A stretch of 64,000 nt of DNA from Lineus longissimus (GCF_910592395.1 NC_088308.1:17623501-17687500); one strand, 5' to 3'. Positions 11,504 to 23,820 are shown, counted from the first letter of the stretch. Numbers and translations: made by a program. Notes: a model not told the origin generated them from the letters alone.

Positions 11504-13105
11504 ATTCAATTTTGGCTTTCTAAAAGCTGTCCCCATGTAGGAGGCATTGCAGTTTTGATGCACACATTACAAATTCTTAGTGGCAATCTGAGTGATTTAG
11601 TGTCTTTCCAAGAGGTCACAATAATCACGGACTTGGTGTGTAGGTCCGTGCAACAAGCGATGTGTTTTGACAACATCGATCAGTAGTTCGCAGCCATGAA
11701 TCGGCCGGCTGTGCGCCACCGATCAAATGTCGATATGCAGCAAATCTATCAAAAAACCAGATTTGTCGGGCTTCTGTTTACCAAATAAGCTCGTTGCGGA
11801 GATTTTGTTTGTTTGGTGATATAGTAGCTTACCGTTATGGATTTTACAATAATTATAGACTGGCTGTCCGGGCTGTCGTGATCTTGCGGGCACATAAGCA
11901 TGTACATACAATGTAAGGGATATTCCCGTTTTTATGTCGTAATGACGAGTGTTCAAACCACACTCCCGCTTGACGTTCATGTATCATGCTCAGACTATTA
12001 AAATGCAAAATGACACTTTTTTTGCAAATTTTCGGCCAAAATCATGGTCAAAAACAACTTTTGGGCAAATTCTGTGAGGGGCGAGGGCATTTGCCCTCTG
12101 TCCCCGCTAGCTACGCCCCAGCTGTGTTGCATCAAGCCAGCAGCAGTTCTACACACAGCAACGGAGAGATGACCAGCGTTGCAGCCAACAAACAACCCAT
12201 GGAACCTACCTTTAAATGTACAACTGTCAATAGGAACGGTCGGTGCTAAATCCAGCGAGCTGATAGCAATTAACGGAGAAGAGAGCAGTTTCGAGACACT
12301 GCATGGCCTGGAAGCGATCAGTTCTCATAAAGAAAGCCACGCAGAGACGATCAGTATTAGATTCAGGTGAGCAGGCCAGGTGACCTCTCAACGGAGCTTA
12401 CCAGGAAATTATCATGACATTTCAGCTCTCGAAAATGATTTATGTTTTGAACGAACTCTGAGGATCCGATTACGATTTCAGATCCAGATCATGGGATGAG
12501 CGCCGGGTTTTTGCTACTGAAATTTATCTGGATACTTAGTGGTTTAAAGTTGAATCGTTAGGTTGGACTGATCACAAAACAATTACATGTGGTGATAATT
12601 ATTATTAGTTTTATAATTGTTCAAGTTTTCGTTGATATTTAATGCTTTCTTCGGAAGGAAGCTTGGTGGTGACATTTGCTGAACCCCTAGAAACATGTTA
12701 GCAGCACAGAATCAATTTCATCGATTCCGAAAGGAAGGGTCGGTTTATCTGAGAGCAGTCAGCCTGTGTGTCTAAGGCGCTGTTTCGAAATATCACTAGT
12801 GACTTATTTGTGTTTCTATGTAAGTGTGTGCGACTCGTGAGAGTTTTCCCCAGTAACGAATTTAGCAAACCACTAGCGATTCGGTTGACAATACGATCAA
12901 CATAAAGCTTTCTACGCATTTATATCAGACTAGCGGATCCGAGACGACCATTTGGATATTTGATTGTTGTTTATATCCTTTTCAAGTGGAGATATCTTCT
13001 TTAGACAAAATATCCGAAAACTTCATCATGTCAACAGTTACTGAAAGGTGACCTCGAATCATCTTTCGTAGCAGTCCGTGTCAACCTGGATGAGTGACAA
13101 GCAAG
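11504..13105. other. Unit A tail, no gene recognised
   Basis: 11504-12360 is unique in the window and shows no supported gene. From 12361 the DNA is collinear with B (43475), apart from about 12502-13036, where B carries a different repeat. Confidence 0.5.
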
Positions 13106-13166
13106 ATGGTGTCCAATAAGTGGATAATTATATGGATTGCACTCTTTAATCTACTTATAGACAAAG
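13106..13166 (+). CDS. Signal-peptide exon 1, candidate first exon of the unit-B Ly6 gene
   Basis: ATG GTG TCC .. GAC AAA G|GTAAGA encodes MVSNKWIIIWIALFNLLIDK, a signal-peptide-like sequence, and ends in phase 1. Ly6 exon 2 opens in phase 1 with CT, so joining gives ..DKAFGGIYYEG and an open frame. The nearest downstream Ly6 exon 2 is 40702 in unit B. The mRNA would encode 152 residues (61+170+228 nt). The intron would be about 27.5 kb, holding both large transposons and polyprotein gene B. The same exon is at 44391-44451. It could instead belong to an unrecognised gene. Confidence 0.6.
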
Positions 13167-13831
13167 GTAAGAGCTTCTTACGATACTTAAGAGACATTCA
13201 GTGATCAGCACTTCGATATCTGTAAATGTGTCTGGGTGACCATGTGATACATAGCTTTTTTCTGTCTATAATTGATGTGACCAACTAGAATTCACGCAAC
13301 AGAAGTTATATGGGTTCATGCGTAAGCTTGCACCCATGGGTGATCGGGGGTCATGAAAATAGGAAAAAAAACGGCTCCCTGTAAGAGACAATACAATCCA
13401 AGACAGTAACATTTTCCTAATGATCCGAACCCGCTCATTCGGTTAATCCGCCACGGTTTGGTATCTCAAATAATCGCAGTCTTCACCTAAAGACAACAAC
13501 TAAATCACTAAATTACGGTATAATCGAGTCCTATCACCCCGCGCCATGTGTGATGCAGAGCCAAGACGCCACCGCTCTGTTAAGATATAATGGCGTTCAT
13601 ATATCTTCATCTGTCGATAAACATGGGAACCAACTCAATCATTTTAAATTAGTTTCTCGTCGTAGCCGAAGGTAAAATACTGTATCATAACGCGCAATTG
13701 GAGATGCGGTGGCTGTTCCCTCCGAATGCGACTGCGTCAGCACAAATATCAATTGCAAATACAATGTATATCTAAGAGTCCAATTTTGTTTTAACTCTTT
13801 AAGGCTTTTTTTATACATATAGCTTACATCG
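13167..13831. other. Intronic/intergenic DNA, no gene (B counterpart 44452-45109)
   Basis: Collinear in A and B up to the integrase-transposon insertion site. No coding region is supported. Confidence 0.5.
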
Positions 13832-13837
13832 CAACTA
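13832..13837. repeat. Left target-site duplication CAACTA
   Basis: CAACTA precedes the left end and is repeated at 24166-24171 after the right end. The uninterrupted unit-B site (about 45111-45116) has a single CAACTA followed by CATGTAC, as in the right flank. Confidence 0.95.
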
Positions 13838-14203
13838 TACGGTGGCCCATACATGACATGCGTTTATTTTCTATATATTTGAAAAAATTCCTAATACAAT
13901 ATGATTTTTTCTCTCCCGATTTACAACCGCCGTCGGATATATTTGTAACCGCCGGTGGAAAATAATTACCAGCGCGGTTGAAAACATTTCTCACCGCGGT
14001 TGAAAATTACCACCGCGGTTGAAAATATTTACCACCGCGGTTGAAAATATTTACCACCGCGGTTGAAAATATTTCTCACCGCGGTTGAAAATATTTACCA
14101 CCGCGGTTGAAAATATTTCCCACCGCGGTTGAAAATAATTACCACCGCGGTTGAAAATATTTCTCACCGCGGTGGTAAATGTTTACAACCATGAGCGTGA
14201 TTG
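13838..14203 (+). repeat. Left terminal inverted repeat with ACCGCGG array
   Basis: 366-bp inverted repeat. After about 100 bp of unique terminal sequence come roughly ten copies of a ~22-bp motif (ACCGCGGTTGAAAATATTT plus ACC/CTC), ending in the junction GGTAAATGTTTACAACCATG. Regular clustered copies suggest transposase-binding sites (inference). Confidence 0.9.
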
Positions 14204-14553
14204 TTACTAGGAATCAGGTCATGAAGCAGGTCGCTCGCGCAATTACGTGAGTACGGAAAGCTAGCTAAGACGAACGATGAAGACAATTGAAGAGGTAGGT
14301 GTACCCGGCCCCAGGGCCATAATCGACATCGTATTATTTACTGCCACTAGCTAAAATCTTAGCATAGTAGTCATGGTAGTAGGCCCCACACGTATATAGT
14401 ACCACATCACTACGGCTATAGCCCCAACGTTTAGCATGGCAGTTTTGCCAGCATCACGAGGCCTAGAGTCTATTGACCTAGCTTATGCAGTGATGGGCAT
14501 CCTTGCTGTCTACACGATGTACACTATGCCACCTTGAGACCTATGTTGACCCA

Positions 14554-15496
14554 CAAGGAGGATACCGCGGTGACGTCACGGCTTTTCCAAGATGGCGCTG
14601 CATAATGTAAACAAACTCGATCCACGGCCAAGGGAAAATCAAGTCATCAAAAAAGTTAGATTTTTCGCATCAAATCAGAGTTATTAGTACTTTTCTGCTA
14701 TGAAATAAGTCTTCAGACAATAAGCTATCATTTGAATAATGAAAAGTGCTGTTTTGATGGGGAAAAATAGGGTTTTTAAAACCAAATAGCCGGGCACCGA
14801 TCTTCCAAAATTAGCGATGGTTTAAAACAGTCTCCCAGATATGGGGCAATCTCTTCATTATCATAATGGGATTTGGAGGCATGTTTACAGATTTTACAAG
14901 TTTGAGACCTGTTGGACCTAAAACTCGCATAGATCCCCATAGATCCCCTCTATTTGTCGAGTTAGCGCCCCTGTAAGATCATGCATTTTCGGACACTAGA
15001 ACGAAATCTTCCTGCGGATATCGCGGTTTCGGTGATGATTTAAGGAGAAATTGACTGTTCTTAGAGTTGTATGGGACAGAAATGAGTTCATACTTCATGA
15101 ATACATGAATATATTATGATATGGGCGGGCTTCTAAGTCAAAACAATAACAAACTCAACTGCATCTCTACTGTATATTGCGTAGTGCATTGCCTAGTGTA
15201 TTTCGTAGTGTATTTTAGCGGAGACATTATTTCCGCACTTTGGCCACGCCAAACGTCTTTTTTATTCGTGGAAGTTAATCTGCTCTGTAAATATAATTTT
15301 ACACAGGAAGAATCCATACTAGGTATTGCAATATTTCATGTCTATTGGTGTTTTTGTGTACAGGAGCGCACCAGACAGTGAGACGTGGAGATGTGTTCAG
15401 TGCTGCTGCTGTCAGTAGACTGAATCTGATTGGCCATAGCGATCAGTAATATGGGTCGGGATCACGTGATGTGACGTCACCGCGGTATCCTCCTTG
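14554..15496. mobile_element. 943-bp non-autonomous TIR element (MULE-like) nested in HECT intron 1
   Basis: The ends are CAAGGAGGATACCGCGGTGA plus CGTCAC and the inverse, 26 bp in all. A 9-bp direct repeat GTTGACCCA flanks it (14545-14553 and 15497-15505). A 9-bp duplication is typical of Mutator-like elements. An 86-codon frame at 15121-15381 does not look like a transposase. Confidence 0.8.
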
Positions 15497-16313
15497 GTTG
15501 ACCCATGTCGACTCGTATGGTTTATGGCTTACTCGATTATGCGGAAGCAGAACGGCGGATTGACGGAATGGGAGCATCAATTAGTGTAGGCCTACGTAGC
15601 TTCTCTTTAAATAAATTGCAGCTACTGTGGCTTTTTTGTTTGTCAGGCGGAGTGTTTCTCATGGGATTCTACACGTAGTCTTTCATTAGCGTCAGAGTTT
15701 ATATCATCACTCTTCTGTTCCTGATCATCTTCCTTGCCTCCTAGCACGTAGCGGAGGTGTCTAGTCTGCGGTTACGTCTTGAAGTCTTAATCTATGTTCT
15801 GACCAGATATGTTCTCGGATCAGATGACTGCTTTCTGTTGAAATCCGGAGAGGTTATAAGGCATATACGGTAACTTGTGAACTGTGATCATCTGAGAGAT
15901 AAGGAGTCATAAACCATTCAATGTAAAATCAAACGAATGAGGGATGAATTAATATTAGAGATAAATCAGAGTTCACTACAGCATAAATCCATCCTCTGGG
16001 GGGGGGGGGGGGGGGGCTTCCAATTTAACAAACAAAAATGTGAAGAGCCAGGGACCGTCTTTATACAAAGTAACAATGATGTGTATATCAAAGTTACTAA
16101 GTGCCTAGTTACAAGGCACAAATCAAAGGGCAACAAGGCATTTAATGCCCTTCTTCTCTTGATTTTTTTACATGTAGATCTGTGAGTTCCTTGGTTCAAG
16201 GGACACCGACCAGTCCGTGATCGAAACTCTCCGAAAGAATAAGGTAAGTAGCAGTACTGATGCTGAATGTTTCCTGGGGAAACATTTGCAACTGATTATA
16301 TGTCATTTTTGTT

Positions 16314-16437
16314 GGTGCATCCTGAGGAAATCAGGGGTTAAATGTTCGCTTCTCCTTCCCAGCACACAAACGTTTGTGTGCAGGGTCTCCAAGCGAACAT
16401 TAACCCCTGATTTTCTCAGGACGGTTTTGGTGGCACC
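16314..16437. mobile_element. Small foldback MITE in HECT intron 2
   Basis: Hairpin with arms TCCTGAGGAAATCAGGGGTT and AACCCCTGATTTTCTCAGGA around a short loop. A one-arm relative lies in Ly6 intron 2 at about 6872-6910 and in the B and C equivalents. Confidence 0.7.
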
Positions 16438-19400
16438 TCCCGATACTGCAGTCACATCATCGAAAGTTGATCACCGTGAACACGAAAATTTATTCAAAAC
16501 AGTTTTTATTGAGTTCATGTAGTGTTTGTTGTGGCTCACATGAACAATGAAAGTTGCCTCATCCCCCCATGGGTGCCTTTCATTGGCAGAATGGAGCGGA
16601 TGGCCCCAGGCGGATGGCTTGAGGATCGATAGTGTATGGTGATAAGTTAAGCCACATTTCATTCCCATCGTGTAAGTGGTCACTGTTCGTTACCCATTGC
16701 CTCAAAAACTATAGACTCCCCCGCACTCCATGGAGTTATCGAAGAGTTGACTCCACTGTGTCCGGAGTGTACAAGGAGTTAGTAATCTTTTAATTTTTTT
16801 CAGGTTGATGGTGAAGTCGTTCTGTTAATGTCCGACCAACAAATGTTGGAATTTGGGCTAACAGCCCTCGGAGATCGCATGAAATTGAGAGAGTTCTGCT
16901 CTGAGAGTAAAACTATAGCCAACCAGTCAAGAGGTGTTACCGCAAGCGGGAGCGCTGCTTCATCAGCTTCAACCAACACAGCACATGACAGCGACAGACG
17001 CAAACAGCTTCTTCAGTTGTTAAGGCAGAACTACTCGGGTAGCCGAGGTAAACCTCCCAAAGCGAAAATGCCGCGTGGGCGTGGAAGACAACCACGTAAG
17101 GAACGGGTCATCCAGCTTGGACTTCGTTTAAAAGTCAGCTCACATGGACCATCTCTGATGCAACACGAGACCGTAAAATCTCCACTTGGTGATAAAAACA
17201 CCATCGCCCTAAAGATCGACGTCGAGATAGGTTATGAAGAAGTTTTACAGATTGTAAAAAGTGCGTTTTTTCCTGATGGAGTAAGTCCTGTGCTCGGCGA
17301 TATTCGTGATTATCTGTCTTTAGAGCTTGTCAATGGTCACAACAACAACGTAAGTGACGGCCTCTCGGTGTTCAACATTCAACAATACATAAAGGAACAT
17401 ATGATTCCGGGCAGCGTCAGGCTTTATTTACTCTGCAGCCCCCATGAGTCTTCCAATTCCGTTGAAGGCGATGAGGATTGCAATGAAGTGGACCCGGATC
17501 CATCTTACCTACCAGAATTGGCCTGTCTTCAGCCTTCAGCCAATTTCACAGCCACAAGTCCCAGCAACGAAGTCTTTATCAGGAGCAACCTTGTGTCCAG
17601 AACACAAAATACGCGTGCATCAAGAATTGCTAGTTCATCTGCAACAACGAGCTCTGGTATAATGTACCATGAGTAAGTATTGTCAGGCTGTTCAATAATT
17701 TGATCAACGGAATAATCTGTTTGTGACAATGCAGTGTATATCCTTCGTTACTCCGTTGGTCCTTTAAACAATTGATACAAGAAAAAAAAACTCTCCCGCT
17801 TATGGCAGCTACGGGTCTTGTAAAGTAGTTTGATTACGGCCTTATATGACTTCCGTGTTTGAATCACAGCTTTGTTTAGGGCCGATCTTTGTACATTTCT
17901 CATGTCAAATGACTATAGTGTGTGTGTTGAGGGGGGGGGGGGGCGAAAGGCTATAGCAAACAATTTTTTTGCCGATCAAAAAACTCTTGAATTGTACAAC
18001 TGTGTTCTGAAATTTACTGATATATATATCTTGCAGGAAATACACAGATATTATTGTGGATAGCGATGAAGAGGACGACAATGATCAAGACATGCAAACT
18101 GCTTTGAGGGCTAGTTTGTTGGAATCTCGACCAAGGTAATGCATGCTCTCAACTGACTATGGCTAAATGTTAAGATAGGGTTATTTGCCTATGACTTCGC
18201 CTGTTCTATATCTTGACCGGGAGAGGAGCAATCCAAAACTAATGTCCACTTGAGTGGGGTCTCCAAGTCAATATAGGTTCTATAACGCAAGGCGACGCGA
18301 CTTATCCGAAAAAAAAACAGCATGGACGCTGTGAGTTCTTTGATTCAAGTGATTCATTTATTTAACACAAGTAAGCCTATACATACGGAAATCACAAAAA
18401 CAACAAAGGCATAACAGTAAGACCAGGAATAATATGAAAGTAAAAGTAACATGAAAAAAAGAGTTGAATACATATTTTTTTCCTTTTCAGTAGTTCGTTA
18501 AAAGAACTTTTGGTTCAACTGCGTTCTCAGGTAGATGAGACGAGGAGCCCAAATCTGATAAATGTGGCCAGATCAAGGTTGTTGGATGCGGCTTCTCAAA
18601 CGTTTAAGAGACGCAGTTTTGAACCTGCCTCCCCGATGTCGGTCAAATTCATGGATGATGTCGCCACATCCGAGGGTGCGATTGATGGAGGGGGCTGCAG
18701 GCAAGAGTTCTTCACACTGTTACTGCATGCCTTCCAAAATCATGCCATGTTTGAAGGACCGGGTGACAAGCGAATGTTTGTGCCATGTCAAACTGGTAAG
18801 TCCAACTTGGGTTTTTGATTTTTCTTTCTAATTGCCTTAGACAGTCATTACGGTTAGGTTCCGATCATGTAGATCGATCGACAAACATGGATGCGGGCAT
18901 AGATGTTTCCAATTGTTGGTGTCGACAGCCTTTAGCCAATTCACACTTATTCACTACGATTTTACATCAGTGACGAATAAAAAATGCAACCTTCTAGTCA
19001 ATCTGTATTGCAGCAGTTGATCAGGACCTATACTACCTGTGCGGTATGACAATTGCATTGTCGATAGTGCATTGTTCACGAGGGCCGCATTTCTTCTCGA
19101 CCACTCTCTATGACATTATCTCGAAAGGGTACGACGCAGTGGAACCGAGGATGGACGAAGTCTACCCAGTACAGATCCGGAATATACTTGAAAAGGTCGG
19201 GCTTTTTTCACCGGCCGGTGTAGAAGTTTAAAACGTCCTAGGATAAAATGTCCAGGAACAAAGGGTTCTATTATGCAATAAACATTGTAAAGATGCAATA
19301 AACATTGGTGGTTAAGATGATACCACTGAATTATGTCCATTGCTCAAAACCAACATCTAACTTCATATCAGTACCGTAGTAAACAAAAAGGGGAATTAGC

Positions 19401-19542
19401 TGAATAACTTTTTCATTACTGCATCATCATATCGATTCTCAGGGTAATCTCAGGGTATTCAAATTTCTTTATACTATGGTCGGATAATGCAACAACCATG
19501 AAAGAACTAGAGACGGCGATGGACAACGCTACTACATTGAAT

Positions 19543-20070
19543 GAATGAATGAAATTGTCATTTATATAGCGCCCGTATCACTGGAACAATGTTCACAGGC
19601 GCTCATAAGCTTGCACAAACAAATATGTTTTTAAGTCTCTGCGGAAAGTATTGACGTCCTGTGCAGCTCTCAGGGTGGACGGTAGTGAGTTCCACACCTG
19701 AGGCGCAAGAATGGAAAAGGATCGTCCTCCGAAAGTTTTTAGTCTGTATTTGTTTTCCTTTAGAAGGTCCATAGATCCAGAGCGAAGGGAGCGAGGGGGT
19801 GTGTAATGTTCGAGGAGATCGTTGAGGTAATTGGGTGCCAAATGATGGTATACTTTATAAGTGAGAAGAATTAACTTGAACTGTATGCGCTCGCGCACAG
19901 GCAGCCAGTGCAGCTCGGCAAGAACTGGAGTGATGTGTGCCATTCCTTGATATCTCCGGGTGTTATATTCCGGTGAGACGGCTGGAGGATAAGCATCGAA
20001 TTGTGGCGTCTGCGATTCGATTTCAGGTGGTTATTCGGATCAGGGCGTTCATCGAGAGGTGAGTTGCACA
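19543..20070 (-). mobile_element. 5'-truncated LINE (L2/CR1-like 3' end) inserted in the HECT gene
   Basis: The minus strand encodes about 116 residues (19593-19943) typical of the ORF2 C-terminus of L2/CR1/Rex-type LINEs: HITPVLAELHWLPVRERIQFKL, a YLNDLL segment, FGGRSFSILAPQVWNSLP and FRRDLKTYLF. The 3' tail, read on the minus strand, is ATAAATGACA then a CATT(CATT)n-type run. The insertion point is in what looks like the HECT linker exon. Confidence 0.85.
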
Positions 20071-21183
20071 AGAAGTTAAATGTATTTATTTTTTGACGAG
20101 GAATTCAGAAATAAGAAATGAATGAAGATCAAATTTTCATTTGTCATCGATGCAGAACAGTCATAATCATGACCGAAGATTTATTAGAGTTTGTTGCATG
20201 ATAATGTTCCTAGAAACCGAAGTTCACATCGCATCTTGGCTCTTCACGTATAATTTTTGGTTCCAGATTCAAAGAAGGACTGTCAGTCCTCGGGGTACTA
20301 ACTGAAATCAGACGAAACCCCGAGGTCTTCAGACCAATCTGCTGCCACAAACCCGCTGAACCAACAGCGAGTTTAATCAAAGACCTCTTCGCACCAAATC
20401 TCCCAGAAGAAGGGCACTACCTGAGGAATGATGCAGAGAGCGCCCGTGCCTTATGGCTAGACTATATTAATGGAGTTGAGGGTGTGTATACATACCCTCA
20501 AATCGGCTTCATAAAACCAGACCATATATTTCTTGCCCGGCCATATAACATTTGAATATTCATTGGGATATTTTATGAGCCTTACCCAAAGTCGTTATTC
20601 CAACGGAGGTCTGACGAGAATTTTTATAGACCTAGCACCCATGACCTGGATGTATAACCCTATGAATAAACATCATAAATGTGGTATTGGTCGATATTGG
20701 TCGATATTACCAATCTGGTCTTATGGAGCCGAGTTAAGAGTATACTCAGCAGTAATGATAACTGAAAAGTAGTGGTTTTACACGTTGTCAGCAGACATGC
20801 TGTGGGCTTCGCAGAGCTACATGTAGGCCTAGACAGCTTAATCCTTTCTAAAATTCTATTCAACATTAGAAGAATACACGTTATTAGTTACGTATGTTTC
20901 TATAGATATACACATGTCACATCATATTTTTCTTGTTACAGAGGGACGGTGTCAGGCCACATTCAAGCAAATATTGTTCTTTGCCACCGCACATGAGTAT
21001 ATCCCGCCCCTGGGATTTGACGATCCACCATCACTTGGGTATCACCAAGAAGGTCCGTTTCCTCTAGCAGCCACTTGTGGATGTCAGATTCTCCTGCTAC
21101 TGGTTGAATTCAAGGATTCGGACAAGTTCGAGGCAAACATGGATGAAGGCATACTCAACTGTATGGGTTTCGGTCGGGCTTAG

Positions 21184-22513
21184 ACCTGTATATACAAATA
21201 TTGGTTTAAAGGTGTGACTGCTAAAGTTATAGTCTTAGGCTGACATCAGGCTTTATCTTTGTCACCTACTGGAATAGTATTTGCTGTTAAAGCCAGGTAA
21301 TGATGCTGTGAACGTCCTGCTAAAGGTGGAGCTCGACTAGGCTGAACCCACACTATGTCATTTGACAGCAACTTTCAGCAAGAAACCCCCTGTTGAAATT
21401 CTTCGTTTCAACCAAAATATTTTCTCCAGTCCAGGAGTTATATCTAATCAACTCCATTTCTCGTTTTACAATTCTCATTTCTCATTTTACAAGATTTCAT
21501 TCTTGATTTCTTGCTTTAGAGACACCCGATCTGCAGTAGGCCTACCCCGTTTTTCACAGGCCTGCTTTGATAGAAAAGCGACAAGAATAAGACCGGTGTA
21601 ATATATGGGAGTGTTTCCCGTGTGTGAGTGTTTCCCCTCATTGTTTGGGAACGCTCAAAAATAGATTGACAAGTTTTTCTGTGTATCCCCCCTATTGAAA
21701 AGTCGTGGTCTCTCTAGCTGCCTATTGTTTGGAAACACTGACACATGGGGAGCAACCACAGATGTTACACCGGTTCGGATTTCTTGTTAATGCCGGGTGA
21801 GTTGAGTGTATAGGACGATTTAAAGGGCGGGCTATATCAATAAAAAAAACTTGTTAAAATCCATGACTGTATGAAAAGATGACAAAGATAGTTGTCTTTT
21901 CAGGGATAACATATAAAAGGAATGCATCAAGTATATATCTAGTGATTTAAAAGTAATTGTAGAAATGTCTTGGAGACTGTAACTATAATTCCTTTAAGTA
22001 CATGTAGTAATTTTAAGGAATAAAAGTCCTGGTGTTCCGGAGGTTACATAAGGTAAAGTGGAGGTAATTGTAGCCCATGCCTGTGTTTTGTTTTGTTTCG
22101 TTTTCACTTACATGCTTACCAGATAGAGAGTTCACTACAAAGCAAGCGATACATTATAGATGTTACCTTGTATCATTAGTTTTAGTCAAGAGATTAGTTC
22201 TTATGAATAAATACTATATTTAGCAATTGACTGAGTTTTGAGTACGTCTTTCAATCTGCTCATAACAGGGTGATTGACACTGTAAACGCGGTTTTGAGGA
22301 GCAAGACACTCCGGTGACCAAAATGTAGCCTAAATTCTGAAATGAACCTGACGTCAGCCACAAACTTCTGACTATATCCCCGGCGGGAATATATCAAGAT
22401 AAACCAATGCAGCACTCAGACTAAATCACGATTCTCTCTTGTAGTAAAATCTGCCTCAAGACAGCGTTTACAATATAAGTCACTGGAATCAAAAGTTGTC
22501 CTTATCAGAGAAT
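21184..22513. other. Transposon interior between HECT gene and transposase, no gene
   Basis: About 1.3 kb where the two convergent genes end. A short plus-strand frame (21362-21601) has no recognisable content. AATAAA-like sites near 22019 and 22205 could serve the HECT transcript. Confidence 0.5.
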
Positions 22514-23734
22514 TTACATCCGAGCATAATAGTCATCAACGGAATCTAGCAGATTAACGAGTAAGTCGTCAGCTTCCTCTACCGTGGATGGATATGCCAC
22601 TATATCCCTGTCCAACATCAGCAATTCAAACAGCTCTGAATGCTCTTCCTGACACATGGGTGGTGTAACGGTGAGTATTTCAGAAACTGCAGCGACGTCA
22701 GTGGCGTCAACCTGATTCAGATAGTCCATGCCACCAAACAGTTCAGGCATGTAGTAAATGACGTCTGGCTTGCCGTGAGGAACATGCTCGTTGCGAAATT
22801 TACGAATGTAGTGTGTGTTCCAAAGTTGCATGATGTCCTGTAGTTCTGCGCAAAGAAGCGGTATGTAGCAAAATCGACAGCATTCAATATGAAGTTCATT
22901 TGAGAGGTCGATGATACCGGCTTCAGCCATTTCCTGGAAATGTGATATCCAAAAATACATCCCCTGTTGTCCGAATTTGCCCCACCATCCCTCTATACGC
23001 TGATTTGCAGTAGACCTTCCATACATAAATGTTGTGTTCAGTAGAGCGCGCTCATCATGGTGTGCACTGCGAAGAAAAGTCTGCATAGCTTCCACGTTGA
23101 CATTTTCCGTCCCGCGGTCGGCTCTCACAATTTTCGGGACAGCTTTCAATTCCCCAACTCTGTCGGTAAAGTACCTGCATATGACATACGGATCATTGTT
23201 TGTGGAAGCTACTTGAAGCCAAAGTATTCGCCTCGAATAGCCGTCAATGCATCCATGAACACAGAACCCGTAAGGTTTCAATTTGTCCCAACCATCTATA
23301 TGCCAAATGTAATTAGGGTTAGGGATACGGTATGATCGCCTGCGCAATCGGCGTTGTCTACGCATATGTACACCGTCTGGGTCGAGCTGTTGAAGAATCA
23401 AACGCACACTCTCCCGGTCTGTAACAACGTGGTGGATTTTACGCAGCCTCTCATGCATAGATCTGTATCCCAAATCCCTACCAGTACCAGCCAGCTCTTC
23501 CTCCACCAACGCAATAATGGTGTGTAAATCGTCCTTCGACTTGCGTCGCTGAAGACCTAGCCTCCTCAGAATTCGATTAAGCTGTCTTAAACTCATGACA
23601 ATATCATGATAAAGAGCCAGAAATCCAAGGATATCTGAATAGCTGAAGTCCAAATTGAAGTACATCTTAATAACATCATCCCTGTCTGCTCCAACAGCGG
23701 CGTCATGCAATGGAAGGTAGCTATTAGAAGCCAT
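22514..23734 (-). CDS. IS3-like DDE integrase/transposase
   Basis: Intact 406-residue frame, transcribed inward from the right end. N-terminal residues about 20-65 are helical and HTH-like (SYSDILGFLALY..RILRRLGLQRR). Residues about 85-135 match an IS3-type HTH_21 region (GYRSMHERLRKI..). The rve/RNase H-like catalytic core follows with D147 (WHIDGWD), D206 (VRADRGTEN) and E248 (NQRIEGWW), 41 residues between the last two. The DDE triad is complete and there is no stop, so it could be active. It would cut and join the terminal repeats. The C-terminal ~150 residues have no domain I recognise. It is a single exon and starts about 90 bp inside the right inverted repeat. Confidence 0.93.
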   Translation of the reverse strand: MASNSYLPLHDAAVGADRDDVIKMYFNLDFSYSDILGFLALYHDIVMSLRQLNRILRRLGLQRRKSKDDLHTIIALVEEELAGTGRDLGYRSMHERLRKIHHVVTDRESVRLILQQLDPDGVHMRRQRRLRRRSYRIPNPNYIWHIDGWDKLKPYGFCVHGCIDGYSRRILWLQVASTNNDPYVICRYFTDRVGELKAVPKIVRADRGTENVNVEAMQTFLRSAHHDERALLNTTFMYGRSTANQRIEGWWGKFGQQGMYFWISHFQEMAEAGIIDLSNELHIECCRFCYIPLLCAELQDIMQLWNTHYIRKFRNEHVPHGKPDVIYYMPELFGGMDYLNQVDATDVAAVSEILTVTPPMCQEEHSELFELLMLDRDIVAYPSTVEEADDLLVNLLDSVDDYYARM

Positions 23735-23820
23735 AACGAGTACTGTTGACTATAAAAATTAATGAATGGAGGCTGCCATTTGCAATTTCCAGAACGAGGC
23801 AATGACTACAATAAACTGAC

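Larger units (their letters stand above)
14277..21183 (+). pseudogene. SAM-UIM-HECT E3 ubiquitin ligase, transposon-borne, probably broken
   Basis: Exons: 14277-14294 (MKTIEE), 16178-16243, 16804-17672, 18037-18135, 18491-18795, 19014-about 19195, [linker exon around 19460-19542], 20267-20481, 20942-21183. All well-defined junctions are GT-AG and in phase. Exons 1-3 form a SAM-like domain (ICEFLG..LREFC). Exon 4 has an acidic run and DMQTALRASLLES, a ubiquitin-interacting motif. From exon 5 comes the HECT domain: GAIDGGGCRQEFF, then the C-lobe with AATCGC, whose Cys codon 21076-21078 is the expected catalytic residue. This resembles the G2E3-like HECT proteins expanded in fish and invertebrates. 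A LINE starts at about 19543, right after a linker exon reading TTMKELETAMDNATTL, and I cannot find the rest of that linker beyond it. The gene is therefore probably disrupted. Confidence 0.8.

Noticed and set aside
13948-14190. Regular repeats resembling a CRISPR array
   Set aside because: The genome is eukaryotic, the spacers are near-identical AT-rich repeats rather than unique sequences, and the array is mirrored at the other transposon end.
16001-16016. Poly-G run, and others at 17933-17943 and 47347-47365
   Set aside because: Simple homopolymers with no consistent position relative to genes. They are noted only as likely places for sequencing error.
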